This document shows positions 37,083-46,036 of a DNA stretch of 64,000 bases, in pieces. The translations under genes were made by a program, and so were the position numbers. The notes beneath the pieces are model-generated. The model made no database searches and was not told the origin of the DNA. It saw nothing but the letters and a program-made list of their open reading frames with translations. How positions within the stretch are numbered: the stretch's first letter is position 1; each line of letters opens with the position of its first letter. This DNA comes from Thermohalobaculum sp039815685 (GTDB lineage: Bacteria > Pseudomonadota > Alphaproteobacteria > Rhodobacterales > Rhodobacteraceae), in contig JBCBYV010000005.1 of the NCBI GenBank assembly GCA_039815685.1, positions 124,001 through 188,000 of the forward strand, given 5' to 3'.

Positions 37083-37898
37083 TCAGCCTTCGGCAAGCTC
37101 CCGCGACCGGCGTGCCGCCGCCGCCACCGTCCGCGTCATGAGCGGCGTCAACCCGGCGCGCAACGCCTCGAGCCCCGCCGCCGTCGTGCCGCCGGGGCTC
37201 GTCACATTCTCCCGCAACACCGCCGGGCTCTCGGGCGAGGCTGCGGCCAGCGCTCCTGCCCCGGTCACGGTCGCGCGGGCAAGGCGCATGGCGAGCGCGG
37301 GCGACAGGCCCTCCGCCTCGCCCGCCGCCGCAAGGGCCTCGATCAGATGGAAGACATAGGCCGGGCCCGAACCGGACACCCCTGTCACGGCATCCATCTG
37401 GCTCTCCGCTTCCAGCCGGACCGTCTCCCCGACCGGCGCCAGCAAGGCCTCGGCCGTTGCCAGCGCCGCCTCGCCCGCCGCCGCATTCGCCACCAGCGCG
37501 GTGATCCCCCGTCCGATCGCAGCAGGCGTGTTGGGCATGGCCCGCACGATGGGCGTCTCCACCCCGAAGATCGCCTCGAAGGCCGCGATGGGTGTACCGG
37601 CCGCGATCGAGACCATCAGCGTCCCGCCGCCCCGGAAGGCCGCCAGGGACGGCGCCGCCGCCGCCATCATCTGCGGCTTCACGGCCAGCACTGCGACGGT
37701 CGGCGACGCAGGCACGGGCGGATTGAGAACCAGCCCCTCCTCGCTCAATGCGGCAAGACGCGCACTCGGCGCAGGCTCGATCACCTGAACGGCCGCGGGC
37801 GCGAGGCCGCCCGCCAGCCAACCTTCCAGCATCGCGCCCCCCATCTTGCCGCAACCGAGCAGCAGCAACGACGGAACGACAGCGGAAAGCTCGGCCAT
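37083..37898 (-). CDS. proC: Pyrroline-5-carboxylate reductase
   Basis: Last step of proline synthesis, P5C to proline with NAD(P)H. It is 271 residues long, with the Rossmann start LLLLGCGKMGGAMLEGW, VLAVKPQMM, RAMPNTPAAIGRG, and the C-terminal signature DAVTGVSGSGPAYVF plus RENVTSPGGTTAAGL. AAGGAGGTG is 6 bases before ATG 37898, a near-ideal site. It lies downstream of ybjN, in the common Rhodobacterales order ubiK-ybjN-proC. Confidence 0.95.
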   Translation of the reverse strand: MAELSAVVPSLLLLGCGKMGGAMLEGWLAGGLAPAAVQVIEPAPSARLAALSEEGLVLNPPVPASPTVAVLAVKPQMMAAAAPSLAAFRGGGTLMVSIAAGTPIAAFEAIFGVETPIVRAMPNTPAAIGRGITALVANAAAGEAALATAEALLAPVGETVRLEAESQMDAVTGVSGSGPAYVFHLIEALAAAGEAEGLSPALAMRLARATVTGAGALAAASPESPAVLRENVTSPGGTTAAGLEALRAGLTPLMTRTVAAAARRSRELAEG

Positions 37899-37984
37899 GG
37901 CGGCACCTCCTTCGATCAACCGGTATGGGAGGTGCCATGCCGGACCCGGCACGACAAGCCAGGGTCACGACAGCTCAGAGAGGG

Positions 37985-38056
37985 GGCGTTGGCTGGCGGG
38001 TGGGCCGCTGAGGGCCGTCAGGCCCGAAGTCGGGGCGCCCACCAGACCGCCCCGAC
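37985..38056 (+). repeat. Dispersed palindromic repeat, copy 4
   Basis: Fourth copy: GGCTGGCGGGTGGGCCGCTG, hairpin GGGCC..GGCCC, GAAGTCGGGGCG, closing CCAGACCGCC. It sits between the ybjN stop (38095) and proC, so on the minus strand it interrupts a likely operon 39 bases after ybjN. Confidence 0.78.
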
Positions 38057-38094
38057 AGCGTCGTTCAAGACCCAGACACTCAGGACCCAGACAC

Positions 38095-38598
38095 TCAGGC
38101 CGTGCCGTAGGCGTCCTCGATCACCAGGTCGAGCGCGTCCTCCGCCGTCTCGCCGGTCCAGGCCGTCGCCTGCAGCGCGGGATAGAAGCGTTCCGAAAGC
38201 GCCAGCGCCGAGAGCACCATCGCCTCGATCTGCTCCGGCGTCGCTGTCGCCCCGCCGGCCAGCGTCAGCCCGTAGCGGAACGCCACCAGCCCCTGCTCGG
38301 GCCAGAACGAAAAGCTCCCGTTCCAGATGCGGTCGTTGATCATGACCAGGAGCCCCTGGAACGCCTCCCGGCACTCCTCATGCGGCACCATCTCGAAGGA
38401 CGAGATCAGGCGCAGCATGTCATCCCGCTCCGACCAGGCGAGCGACAACGAGTAGTTGCGCCACGTGCCCTCGATCACCATGGCGATCTGGTCCTCGCCC
38501 ATCCGGTCGAAATCCCAGGCGGACTGCTCCGCCAGCGTCTCGACGATATCGATGGGATGAATATCCGTGTTCTCGAAGTTTCGAACGGCTGCCGACAT
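38095..38598 (-). CDS. YbjN-domain protein
   Basis: A 167-residue protein with a YbjN fold (related to type III secretion chaperones): TDIHPIDIVETLAEQ, WSERDDMLRLISSFEM, CREAFQGLLVMINDRIW and GSFSFWPEQGLVAFRYGL follow the family pattern. YbjN proteins affect motility and stress responses when overproduced, but their biochemical role is unknown. It lies between ubiK and proC on the same strand. Confidence 0.88.
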   Translation of the reverse strand: MSAAVRNFENTDIHPIDIVETLAEQSAWDFDRMGEDQIAMVIEGTWRNYSLSLAWSERDDMLRLISSFEMVPHEECREAFQGLLVMINDRIWNGSFSFWPEQGLVAFRYGLTLAGGATATPEQIEAMVLSALALSERFYPALQATAWTGETAEDALDLVIEDAYGTA

Positions 38599-38803
38599 GC
38601 CTCAAAGCCCCTTACTGCTCTGGTGCCGAGGGCCGCTTGCGGACCCTTCATGCGCCAAGGGTTGCCACGGGTCGTGTGCCTTTAGGTCTTGGACCCATAG
38701 ATATGGTGGCACTCCAAAAGAGATTCACAAAGCGAAAAACGCATGCGCCCCTAAATCGTCATAGATCGGGACCGCGGGTCCCTCGCCCAGCCGCGTCGCG
38801 CGC

Positions 38804-39058
38804 TCAGCGCTTTTTCGCGAGCTTTGCCTCGAGCTCCGCGATGCGCGCCTCGAGGGCCGCGTTCTCCTCCCGCGCCTTCAGCGCCATCTCGCGCACAGCC
38901 GAGAACTCTTCTTCCGACACGATCGAGCTTTCGCGGAGCCAGCGCTCGAAGGAGCTGCGGAGCGCGGTCTCCGCCTCCTCGCGCATGCCCTGCGCCATGC
39001 CGGCGGCATTGGTCATGAGCTTCGCGAGATCGTCGAAGAGTGTCGAGCGGCTCTGCAT
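38804..39058 (-). CDS. ubiK: UbiK-family accessory factor
   Basis: An 84-residue protein: short helical N-terminus (LFDDLAKLMTNAAGMAQGMR), then the BMFP pattern (ERWLRESSIVSEEEFSAVRE) and a C-terminal coiled coil (ENAALEARIAELEAKLAKKR). UbiK supports the aerobic ubiquinone-synthesis complex and binds lipid. GGGAGGATGCC precedes the ATG. First gene of the ubiK-ybjN-proC direction. Confidence 0.9.
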   Translation of the reverse strand: MQSRSTLFDDLAKLMTNAAGMAQGMREEAETALRSSFERWLRESSIVSEEEFSAVREMALKAREENAALEARIAELEAKLAKKR

Positions 39059-39256
39059 GGCATCCTCCCGGGGTCACTTCACCCTTTCTGCCATGACAGG
39101 CCCGCGCGCCCCTTGCAAGCCGCGGCAACCCGGCCGGGCCCCGACCCTCCTCCCTGACCCTGGGCCTGGGCCCTGGGCCTTGACAGCGGCGCGCCCCTCC
39201 CCCAGCGATCCTGCCAGATGCCGAGCTGCCCCAGGACGCCCCTATAGGACGCTGCC

Positions 39257-40165
39257 ATGCTGGCCCTGCCTTTCCCGCAGATCGACCCCGCGCTCTTCAC
39301 GCTCGAAGTCGCCGGCATGGAGTTCTCGCTCCGCTGGTACGCGCTGGCCTATATCGCGGGGCTGGTGCTGGGCTGGCGGCTCTGCGTCTGGCTGATGCGC
39401 CGCCCCCGGCTCTGGCCCGGCGAGAAGGCGCCGATGACGCCGGCGCAGCCCGAGGAGCTCCTGACCTGGATGGTTCTGGGCGTGGTCCTCGGTGGGCGTC
39501 TCGGCTTCGTGCTCTTCTACACCCCTCTCCACTTCATCCAGAACCCGCTCGAGATCATCGCGATCTGGGAGGGGGGCATGTCCTTTCATGGCGGGTTTCT
39601 GGGCGTCATCGCTGCGCTTGTCCTCTATGCGCGGCGGAACGCGATCCCGGTGCTGCAGGCAGGTGACGCCGTCGCCCTCGCAGCGCCCGCGGGCATCTTC
39701 TTCGGCCGCATCGCCAACTTCATCAACGGCGAGCTCTGGGGGCGCATCACCGAGCAACCCTGGGGCATGGTCTTCCCGACCGTACCGCAAGCGCTCTGGG
39801 GCGGGCCGGAGAACCTGCCCCGCCACCCGTCTCAGCTCTACGAAGCTGCGCTCGAGGGCCTTTTCCTCTTCGCCGTGATGTGGTGGCTTGCTCTTGCGCG
39901 CGGCTGGCTGAAGCGTCCGGGCGCCATCATCGGCGTCTTCTTCATCGGCTACGGGCTCGGCCGATCCTTCGTCGAGAACTTCCGGCAGGGCGATTTCGGC
40001 TTCGTCTCGCCCGACAACCCCTGGGGCCAGGTCATCCGCTTCGGCATCGGACCCGAGGCCGCGGGGCTCACGATGGGCCAGGTGCTCTCTCTGCCGATGA
40101 TCGCCATCGGCGTCGTCTTCCTCCTCTATGCCCGCCACCGGGCGCGCAACGAAGATCTGGCATGA
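39257..40165 (+). CDS. lgt: Prolipoprotein diacylglyceryl transferase
   Basis: Transfers diacylglycerol from phosphatidylglycerol to the lipobox cysteine in the inner membrane. It has 302 residues and about seven helices. Family marks are LGGRLGFVLFYTPLHF, GGMSFHGGFLGVI (the HGG histidine) and the Lgt signature GRIANFINGELWGRIT. The final ATGA overlaps the next gene. The lipoprotein at 2630 would be a substrate. Confidence 0.96.
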   Translation: MLALPFPQIDPALFTLEVAGMEFSLRWYALAYIAGLVLGWRLCVWLMRRPRLWPGEKAPMTPAQPEELLTWMVLGVVLGGRLGFVLFYTPLHFIQNPLEIIAIWEGGMSFHGGFLGVIAALVLYARRNAIPVLQAGDAVALAAPAGIFFGRIANFINGELWGRITEQPWGMVFPTVPQALWGGPENLPRHPSQLYEAALEGLFLFAVMWWLALARGWLKRPGAIIGVFFIGYGLGRSFVENFRQGDFGFVSPDNPWGQVIRFGIGPEAAGLTMGQVLSLPMIAIGVVFLLYARHRARNEDLA

Positions 40166-41259
40166 GCGAGCCCGCCTGCAACATGGCGGAGCAGACGCCG
40201 CTCGAGGCGATCATCCGCGCAGAGATCGCCTCACGCGGCCCGATCAGCGTGGCGGAATTCATGGGGCTCGCCCTAGGCCATCCCGAACACGGCTACTACA
40301 CGACCCGCGATCCGCTGGGGCGCGGAGGCGATTTCACGACCGCGCCAGAGATCAGCCAGATGTTCGGCGAGATCATCGGCCTCTGGCTCGTCAATCGGCT
40401 CGCGAGCCTGCCAGCGGAGACCCGCCCTGCACTCGTCGAACTCGGCCCCGGCCGCGGCACGCTGATGGCGGACGCCCTGCGCGCAGCGCCTGTTTTGCGC
40501 GACCTGCCACTCACCCTCGTCGAGACCTCGCCGGTACTCCGTCGCGAACAGGCAGCACGGCTGCCCGGATGCCGGCACGTCGCCGCGCTGTCGGAGGTGC
40601 CAGAGGGTCCGCTGCTGCTGGTCGCCAACGAATTCCTCGACGCCCTGCCCATCCACCAGTACCTCTCCGACGGCAAAGGCTGGCGGGAAGTGCGGGTCGG
40701 GCTCGCGCGAGAAGGCGCCCTTTCCTTCGGCCTCTCGGACCGCCTGCCCGGCCGTCGCCCAGCGCATTCAGGTGCCTGGATCGAGGAGAGCCCGGCGGCC
40801 GAGGATATCGTTGCCGAGACCGCCCGACGCGTCGCGATGCATGGTGGTGCTGCACTCTTTATCGACTACGGCTATCGCGCGGAGGACCGGCCTGAGGGCC
40901 CAACGCTGCAGGCGATACGGTCGCATGCCCGAGCCGACCCGCTAGCGGCGCCCGGCACGGCAGACCTCACCTGGCTGCCCGACTTCGACCGGCTGGCGGG
41001 GGTGGCCGCGGCGGCAGCCCCGGTATCCGTCAGCCTCGCGGAACAGGGCGCCTTCCTCGCGGCACTCGGCATCGGTCAGCGGGCCGCCACCCTCGCCCGT
41101 TCAGCACCGGGCGAGGCCGACGCCATCGCCGATGCGCTCGACCGGCTCTGCGGACCCGATGCCATGGGCAAGCGCTTCAATGTGCTGGCCATATCGCCCG
41201 AAGGCAGCCAACCTCCCGGGTTCCCGGCCTGCGCGCCGCTGCCCGGCGAGACGCAATGA
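40162..41259 (+). CDS. SAM-dependent methyltransferase, MidA/NDUFAF7 family
   Basis: A 365-residue COG1565 protein. FMGLALGHPEHGYYTTRDPL, the SAM-binding VELGPGRGTLMADALRA (about 91-107), VANEFLDALPIHQY and FIDYGYRAEDRPEGPTLQAI are family segments. In mitochondria NDUFAF7 dimethylates an arginine of complex I subunit NDUFS2; the bacterial member may do the same for NuoD. The ATG overlaps the lgt stop and the stop overlaps pgeF, giving a tightly coupled trio. Confidence 0.9.
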   Translation: MSEPACNMAEQTPLEAIIRAEIASRGPISVAEFMGLALGHPEHGYYTTRDPLGRGGDFTTAPEISQMFGEIIGLWLVNRLASLPAETRPALVELGPGRGTLMADALRAAPVLRDLPLTLVETSPVLRREQAARLPGCRHVAALSEVPEGPLLLVANEFLDALPIHQYLSDGKGWREVRVGLAREGALSFGLSDRLPGRRPAHSGAWIEESPAAEDIVAETARRVAMHGGAALFIDYGYRAEDRPEGPTLQAIRSHARADPLAAPGTADLTWLPDFDRLAGVAAAAAPVSVSLAEQGAFLAALGIGQRAATLARSAPGEADAIADALDRLCGPDAMGKRFNVLAISPEGSQPPGFPACAPLPGETQ

Positions 41260-42047
41260 CCGACGCCCCCGCACCGCTGGTCCCGGTCCATGCATCCGAG
41301 CTTGGCGCTATCCGCCACGGCTTCTTCACCCGTGCCGGCGGCGTCTCGAGCGGCATCTACGAAAGCTTGAATGGCGGTCCGGGCTCGGCGGACGCATCCG
41401 ACGCGGTCGCAACCAATCGCGAGCGCATCGCCGCTCATCTCGGCGCCCATTCCATCGTCTCCGTCGCTCAGGTGCACTCCCCCAGGGCAGTCATCGTCGA
41501 GCATCCCTTCGAGGGCGCACGACCCGAAGCCGATGCGATGGTCACGGCAACCCCCGGTCTCGCCCTCGGCATCCTGACCGCGGACTGCGCCCCGGTGCTT
41601 CTTGCGGACGCAGACGCCGGTGTGATCGGTGCCGCCCATGCCGGCTGGCGCGGCGCGTTCTCCGGCGTGCTCGAAGGGGTCCTCGATGCGATGGCAGAGC
41701 TCGGCGCCGACCGCGGGCGTATCACTGCCGTCATCGGTCCGACCATCTCGCAACGCGCCTACGAGGTGGGGCCCGAGTTCCTCGACCGTTTCCTCGACGA
41801 GGACCAGGAGAACGCCCGCTTCTTCGCTGCAGGCAGGCCACACCCCGAAGGCGACCGGGCGCAGTTCGACCTGCCGTCCTACGCGCTCGCCCGCCTCCGC
41901 GACGCAGGCGTGGGCGTGGCTTCCTGGACCGGCCACTGCACCCATTCCGACCCTGCCCGCTTCTTCAGCTACCGCCGGAGCAGACAGGCGGGCGAGCCCG
42001 ATTACGGCCGCCTCGTCGCCGCCATCGCGCTTCCGGCAAAGCCCTGA
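41256..42047 (+). CDS. pgeF: Peptidoglycan editing factor PgeF (laccase-domain)
   Basis: A 263-residue protein of the YfiH/YlmD family. The zinc-binding residues appear in SVAQVHS, LTADCAPVLLAD and GAAHAGWRGAFSGV. PgeF removes misplaced L-serine from peptidoglycan precursors; relatives act on purine nucleosides. The third gene of the lgt-midA-pgeF run, joined by ATGA overlaps. Length and motifs are normal. Confidence 0.92.
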   Translation: MTDAPAPLVPVHASELGAIRHGFFTRAGGVSSGIYESLNGGPGSADASDAVATNRERIAAHLGAHSIVSVAQVHSPRAVIVEHPFEGARPEADAMVTATPGLALGILTADCAPVLLADADAGVIGAAHAGWRGAFSGVLEGVLDAMAELGADRGRITAVIGPTISQRAYEVGPEFLDRFLDEDQENARFFAAGRPHPEGDRAQFDLPSYALARLRDAGVGVASWTGHCTHSDPARFFSYRRSRQAGEPDYGRLVAAIALPAKP

Positions 42048-42049
42048 TC

Positions 42050-42463
42050 ATGCAGCCGGCCTATGAGCGGACGCGCCGTGCACGCTCCCCGCTCAACGTC
42101 ATCGTACTTCTCTTCATCCTCGCCTTCGCCGCCACCGCCGCAGCCCTCGGCGCAGAGTGGTGGTTCTTCATTCCCTTAATCCTGGCGTTCCTACCCGTCG
42201 CCGTCACGCTTTTCCACGGCAAGGACGCGCGCTTCACGGTGGATGACAGTGCCGTCTCCTGGAATGACGGCTGGCGCGGCGCGCAGGTCGCCCTCGCCGA
42301 GATCGACCATCTGCGCATCGAGAACTGGTCGGACAGCACCGATATCTACCTCGTCCTGCGTGAGGGCGGAGAGCGACGCGTCCCCGCCGTCTGCAACACC
42401 GGGCCACGGGAGAAGCTGATCACCGCCTTCGCCGACCGGGGCATCCGGATCGAGACCAAGTGA
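42050..42463 (+). CDS. Small two-helix membrane protein
   Basis: A 137-residue protein. Two close helices (about 14-34 and 37-53, LNVIVLLFILAFAATAAALG then WWFFIPLILAFLPVAVTLF) are followed by a soluble beta-rich C-terminus with a PH-like look (RFTVDDSAVSWNDGWRGAQV). It starts two bases after the pgeF stop, so it belongs to that operon. Conserved-hypothetical character; no function known to me. Confidence 0.72.
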   Translation: MQPAYERTRRARSPLNVIVLLFILAFAATAAALGAEWWFFIPLILAFLPVAVTLFHGKDARFTVDDSAVSWNDGWRGAQVALAEIDHLRIENWSDSTDIYLVLREGGERRVPAVCNTGPREKLITAFADRGIRIETK

Positions 42464-42480
42464 CCAGAAAAGGAGCGCCC

Positions 42481-43626
42481 ATGCTGCACTTCTCCCAAAC
42501 CGAGTTCGAAGAGCGCATGGCGCGCACAAGGGCGGCGATGGCAAGTGAGGGCGTCGATGCCCTCCTGCTCTTCGCGCCGGAGAGCCAGTACTGGCTCACG
42601 GGCTACGACACTTTCGGCTACTGCTTCTTCCAGTGCCTGATCGTGAGCGAGCGCGAACCGGTGCTCCTCACCCGCTCGGCGGATCTGAGGCAGGCGGAGC
42701 TTACGAGCACGGTCAAGGACATCCGCGTCTGGCGCGACCGGGCGGGGGCGGAGCCTGCGGCAGACCTCGCAGCGTTACTCCGTGAACTGGGCCTCTCGGG
42801 CAAGCGGATCGGCTGGGAGACCGCGACCCACGGCCTGACGCATGCAAATGGCACCAAGGTCGCGGCCGCCGTCGGCGCAATCGCGACGCTCGTCGACACC
42901 TCGCCGCTCATGGGCCTCCTTCGCCTCGTCAAGTCCCCAGCCGAGATCGCGCTCACCCGTCGTGCCGGCGCGCTCGCCGACGCCGCTTACAATGCCGCCG
43001 TGGAGACAGCGGCACCGGGCGTGTCGGAAAGTGCCGTCTTGGCGGCGATGCAGGGCGCGGTGCTGGCGGGCGGCGGCGGCTATCCCGGCAACGCCTTCAT
43101 CATCGGCTCGGGCGAGCGGGCGCTCCTCTGCCGCTATCAGGAGGGGCGCCGGGAGCTAGAGGCAGAGGATCAGCTCAACCTCGAATGGGCGGGCGTCGCA
43201 GCGCATTACCACGCGGCCCTCTTCAAGACGCTGGTGATCGGCCGGCCCCGCCCCGCCCACGCCACCATGCACGCCGCCGCGGCCGAGGCGCTTGCGGCGT
43301 GCGAAGGGGCCTTGGCGCCCGGCCGCACGATGGGAGAAGTCTTCGACGCCCATGCCCGTACGCTCGACGCCCACGGCCTCGGTGCCCACCGCCTCAATGC
43401 CTGCGGCTACTCCCTCGGCCCCCGTTTTCCGCCCTCCTGGATGGAGGACCAGATGTTCTACGAGGCTGCGCCGACGGTGATCGAACCCGGCATGGTCTTC
43501 TTTCTGCACATGATCCTGATGGACAGCGACAGCGCCACGGCCATGTGCCTCGGTCGCACATCGCTGGTGACCGACGGCGCCGCCGAGCCGCTTAGCCAGA
43601 TGCCCCTCGAGATGACCGTGCTCTGA
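42481..43626 (+). CDS. M24-fold Xaa-Pro peptidase homologue without metal ligands
   Basis: A 381-residue protein with the creatinase N-terminal domain (about 1-135) and the pita-bread M24 domain. The metal-binding residues of true aminopeptidases are missing: the second aspartate is replaced in LNLEWAGVAAHYHAALFKT, the histidine motif reads NACGYSLGPRFPPSW, and the late glutamate is lost in EPGMVFFLHMILM. This matches the metal-free creatinase/ectoine-hydrolase (DoeA-like) branch, which hydrolyses C-N bonds of compatible solutes. AAAGGAG precedes ATG 42481. The substrate cannot be assigned. Confidence 0.85.
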   Translation: MLHFSQTEFEERMARTRAAMASEGVDALLLFAPESQYWLTGYDTFGYCFFQCLIVSEREPVLLTRSADLRQAELTSTVKDIRVWRDRAGAEPAADLAALLRELGLSGKRIGWETATHGLTHANGTKVAAAVGAIATLVDTSPLMGLLRLVKSPAEIALTRRAGALADAAYNAAVETAAPGVSESAVLAAMQGAVLAGGGGYPGNAFIIGSGERALLCRYQEGRRELEAEDQLNLEWAGVAAHYHAALFKTLVIGRPRPAHATMHAAAAEALAACEGALAPGRTMGEVFDAHARTLDAHGLGAHRLNACGYSLGPRFPPSWMEDQMFYEAAPTVIEPGMVFFLHMILMDSDSATAMCLGRTSLVTDGAAEPLSQMPLEMTVL

Positions 43627-43638
43627 TGCCGACCGCGC

Positions 43639-45906
43639 TCAGCGCAGGAGCGGCAGCAGAACGATGTCGATTTCGCGCGGCTCGCCCAACGGCGCCTCTG
43701 GCCTGAGGGTCAGGACATCGCCGTTGCGCGCGCAGTCTGACGTGGCGCAACGAAACCCGCGGGCCTCCACGATGTCGAGCCCGGGATCGCCGCGCACCGT
43801 GATCACGCCGGCTGCCATGGCGAGGCGGGCGGGGTCGAGCACGAGCCGGTTGGGCAAGCCATTCGTGAGATCGATGGCCTCGACCCCTTCCATCTGCGTC
43901 GCCGAGAAAGCGACGCTGCCCCCGCGCGAGAGGGTGACTTTGGACCCGCGCAGCTTCGCATCCGCCGCACCGGGGTAGCTGGCGAGCGCCGTCATGCGCG
44001 CATCCCAAAGAAAGCCGGGCGCTGGCAGGAGGCCGACCTCCACGCCCGCCTCGAACTGCAGGATCCGGTAATGCCCGTCCGGTGCCGGCACGAGCGCGCG
44101 CGCCGCGCCACCGACGACCTCCAGCCGCCAGCCGGCGCTGCCGTCGAGCCAGACGCGGTCGCCGATATCGCCGCGCACGCGCACCGGCCTGCCGGCGATC
44201 AGGCGGCCATCGGCGCGCACGACCAGAGTGTTCTGCCACCCATCCGCCAGATCGATCGCATCGGCACGCACGCGGATATCCGTGCCGAGATGGTAGAAGG
44301 CATCTCCCTTCGAGCGCACCCAGACGGGCCTGCGATCCGGCGACGGCGGTTCGAGCTGCCAGGACGGCTCGGGGAGCATCGCCGCCGGTGCGGTCAGGGT
44401 AATGCGGGGGCCGAGATCACTGCCCCCCGCCAACCAGACGCGCCCATCGGCGTCACCCTCCGGAGCATCACGGCCACCGATCTGCCAGCAGCCGGGCTGC
44501 GCGAGCGCCACCCGATCCTCGGCATCGGCCATCACGTCGAGACGCACGTCGCCTTCGTCCAGGAGATCGAGCAGATCGATCTCGAGCAGATCGGTCTTTG
44601 CATTGCGCAGATCGAAGCGGCGCACGCGCTCGCCTGCCGCATCGCCGCTGAGGCGGATGACGGTGGCGGGGCGATCTGCCGTCTCATCCGGCGCCGGTGC
44701 GTCCCAAGCGTCCGCGAACGCGGAGACGCCCGCGTGGGGCGCGACCGTCGCTGGTGCACCCGGATGGCCGACGCGGGAGGGCCAGTCCGCGGTCGTGACC
44801 ACGCTCTCCACCGGTCCGTGCCAGACGGTCACATCGAGCGGAAGAATGATCGTATAGTCTCCCCCCCAGTCCGATGCCGTCAGGCGCTGCCGCTCCCCTG
44901 GCTCGAGTGTGGCGGTCCACTCCAGCGCTGGATCGAGAATGACCACATCGAAAAAGTCGGCGACGATTTCGAGCTCGCCATACTCCAGTTTCGAGAAGTA
45001 GCGGGCGAGAGGGGCGATGACGTCGAATGTGCCATTGGCGACGTTCACGATCTCCAGTGATCGAAACCGATCCCCACCGAGGACCATCGTTGCCGGTCCG
45101 TCGAACCGGAGCGTGTCGACGCCGCCGCGCCCGTCATAGGATCCGGAGTAGGGCGAGCGGTCCCGACGGATCGAGACGGGGTTCCCGCGGCCGGGGACCT
45201 GTCCGAAGAAACCGGGCTGGCTGGACGCGACGCAGTCCCGGATGGCACGCTCCTGCGCCTCGCGCAGCGCGCCGGGCTCGAGCAGCGCCGCGCGTTCGCG
45301 CGCGACCTGCGCAATGCTCGCGACACCATCGCTGCCCTCGATGGCGAGGGAGCCGTCAATACCCACCACGGCGAAGCGACCGATCGAGAGACGCTCCCCG
45401 GGATCGAGTTCGAGGTTCAGGATCTCGTTGCTAGATGCCGAGAGGTTGTCGATTGGCTCGATCGTGACGCTGGCCCCCGGCAGCACCGCATCGCCGCTCT
45501 GGAGGCTGCGGATCGCATAGCCCTGAGCCGGTGCCGGTACGATATCCGACGTGCTCGGCTCGAAGCTCCAGATGGCGCCGAGGGGCTGTTCTATCGCGAG
45601 CAAGCGATCGCCCTCGAACCGCGCCTCGAGCCCGCCGGCGGCGCTCGAGAGAAAGAAACGCGCGCGGAGCGCGCTGCCATCCGGCAGCCCTGTCTCGGCC
45701 GTTACCAGCAGATCGCCGCAGTCCCGAGCGGATGCGAAAACCCACCGGGCGTCGGGCCGCAGGACAACCGGCTCTGTGATGCAGTGCGCCGCCTCAACCG
45801 GCTCGGCAGCCTTCGGTGCGCTCTTCTCCGCATCCGCGGCTGGCAGCAGCACAGCCGATACCAGCAGCGCGTCGCGAAACGCGCGATTCCAGCTCGAAAA
45901 TCTCAT
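43639..45906 (-). CDS. Large secreted protein with adhesin-like repeats
   Basis: A 755-residue exported protein. The N-terminus RFSSWNRAFRDALLVSAVLL ending in AADA is a signal peptide. The rest is beta-rich with no membrane helix. At least three degenerate units share the plan hydrophobic-I-D-L-x-x-G-x-x-N-x-L then I-x-V-R-G-D-x-G-D: around SLEIVNVANG (about 298), DAIDLADGWQNTLVV with VRVRGDIGD (about 570), and EAIDLTNGLPNRLVL with ITVRGDPGLD (about 700). This pattern recalls C-terminal repeats of large RTX/VCBS surface proteins. GGGGGGA precedes the ATG. Four cysteines may form disulphides. Function unknown; a surface or periplasmic scaffold is inferred. Confidence 0.65.
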   Translation of the reverse strand: MRFSSWNRAFRDALLVSAVLLPAADAEKSAPKAAEPVEAAHCITEPVVLRPDARWVFASARDCGDLLVTAETGLPDGSALRARFFLSSAAGGLEARFEGDRLLAIEQPLGAIWSFEPSTSDIVPAPAQGYAIRSLQSGDAVLPGASVTIEPIDNLSASSNEILNLELDPGERLSIGRFAVVGIDGSLAIEGSDGVASIAQVARERAALLEPGALREAQERAIRDCVASSQPGFFGQVPGRGNPVSIRRDRSPYSGSYDGRGGVDTLRFDGPATMVLGGDRFRSLEIVNVANGTFDVIAPLARYFSKLEYGELEIVADFFDVVILDPALEWTATLEPGERQRLTASDWGGDYTIILPLDVTVWHGPVESVVTTADWPSRVGHPGAPATVAPHAGVSAFADAWDAPAPDETADRPATVIRLSGDAAGERVRRFDLRNAKTDLLEIDLLDLLDEGDVRLDVMADAEDRVALAQPGCWQIGGRDAPEGDADGRVWLAGGSDLGPRITLTAPAAMLPEPSWQLEPPSPDRRPVWVRSKGDAFYHLGTDIRVRADAIDLADGWQNTLVVRADGRLIAGRPVRVRGDIGDRVWLDGSAGWRLEVVGGAARALVPAPDGHYRILQFEAGVEVGLLPAPGFLWDARMTALASYPGAADAKLRGSKVTLSRGGSVAFSATQMEGVEAIDLTNGLPNRLVLDPARLAMAAGVITVRGDPGLDIVEARGFRCATSDCARNGDVLTLRPEAPLGEPREIDIVLLPLLR

Positions 45907-46036
45907 GATATCCCCCCACGCAATCATTCAGCGAATGAGGGAAGCCTAGTCGTCGATGATCTTTGTCGCCACAACGCGCATCAACGACGTTGGGTCATGC
46001 CAACCTATGGTTGAGATCCGCCGGGCCGCCGTAGCG

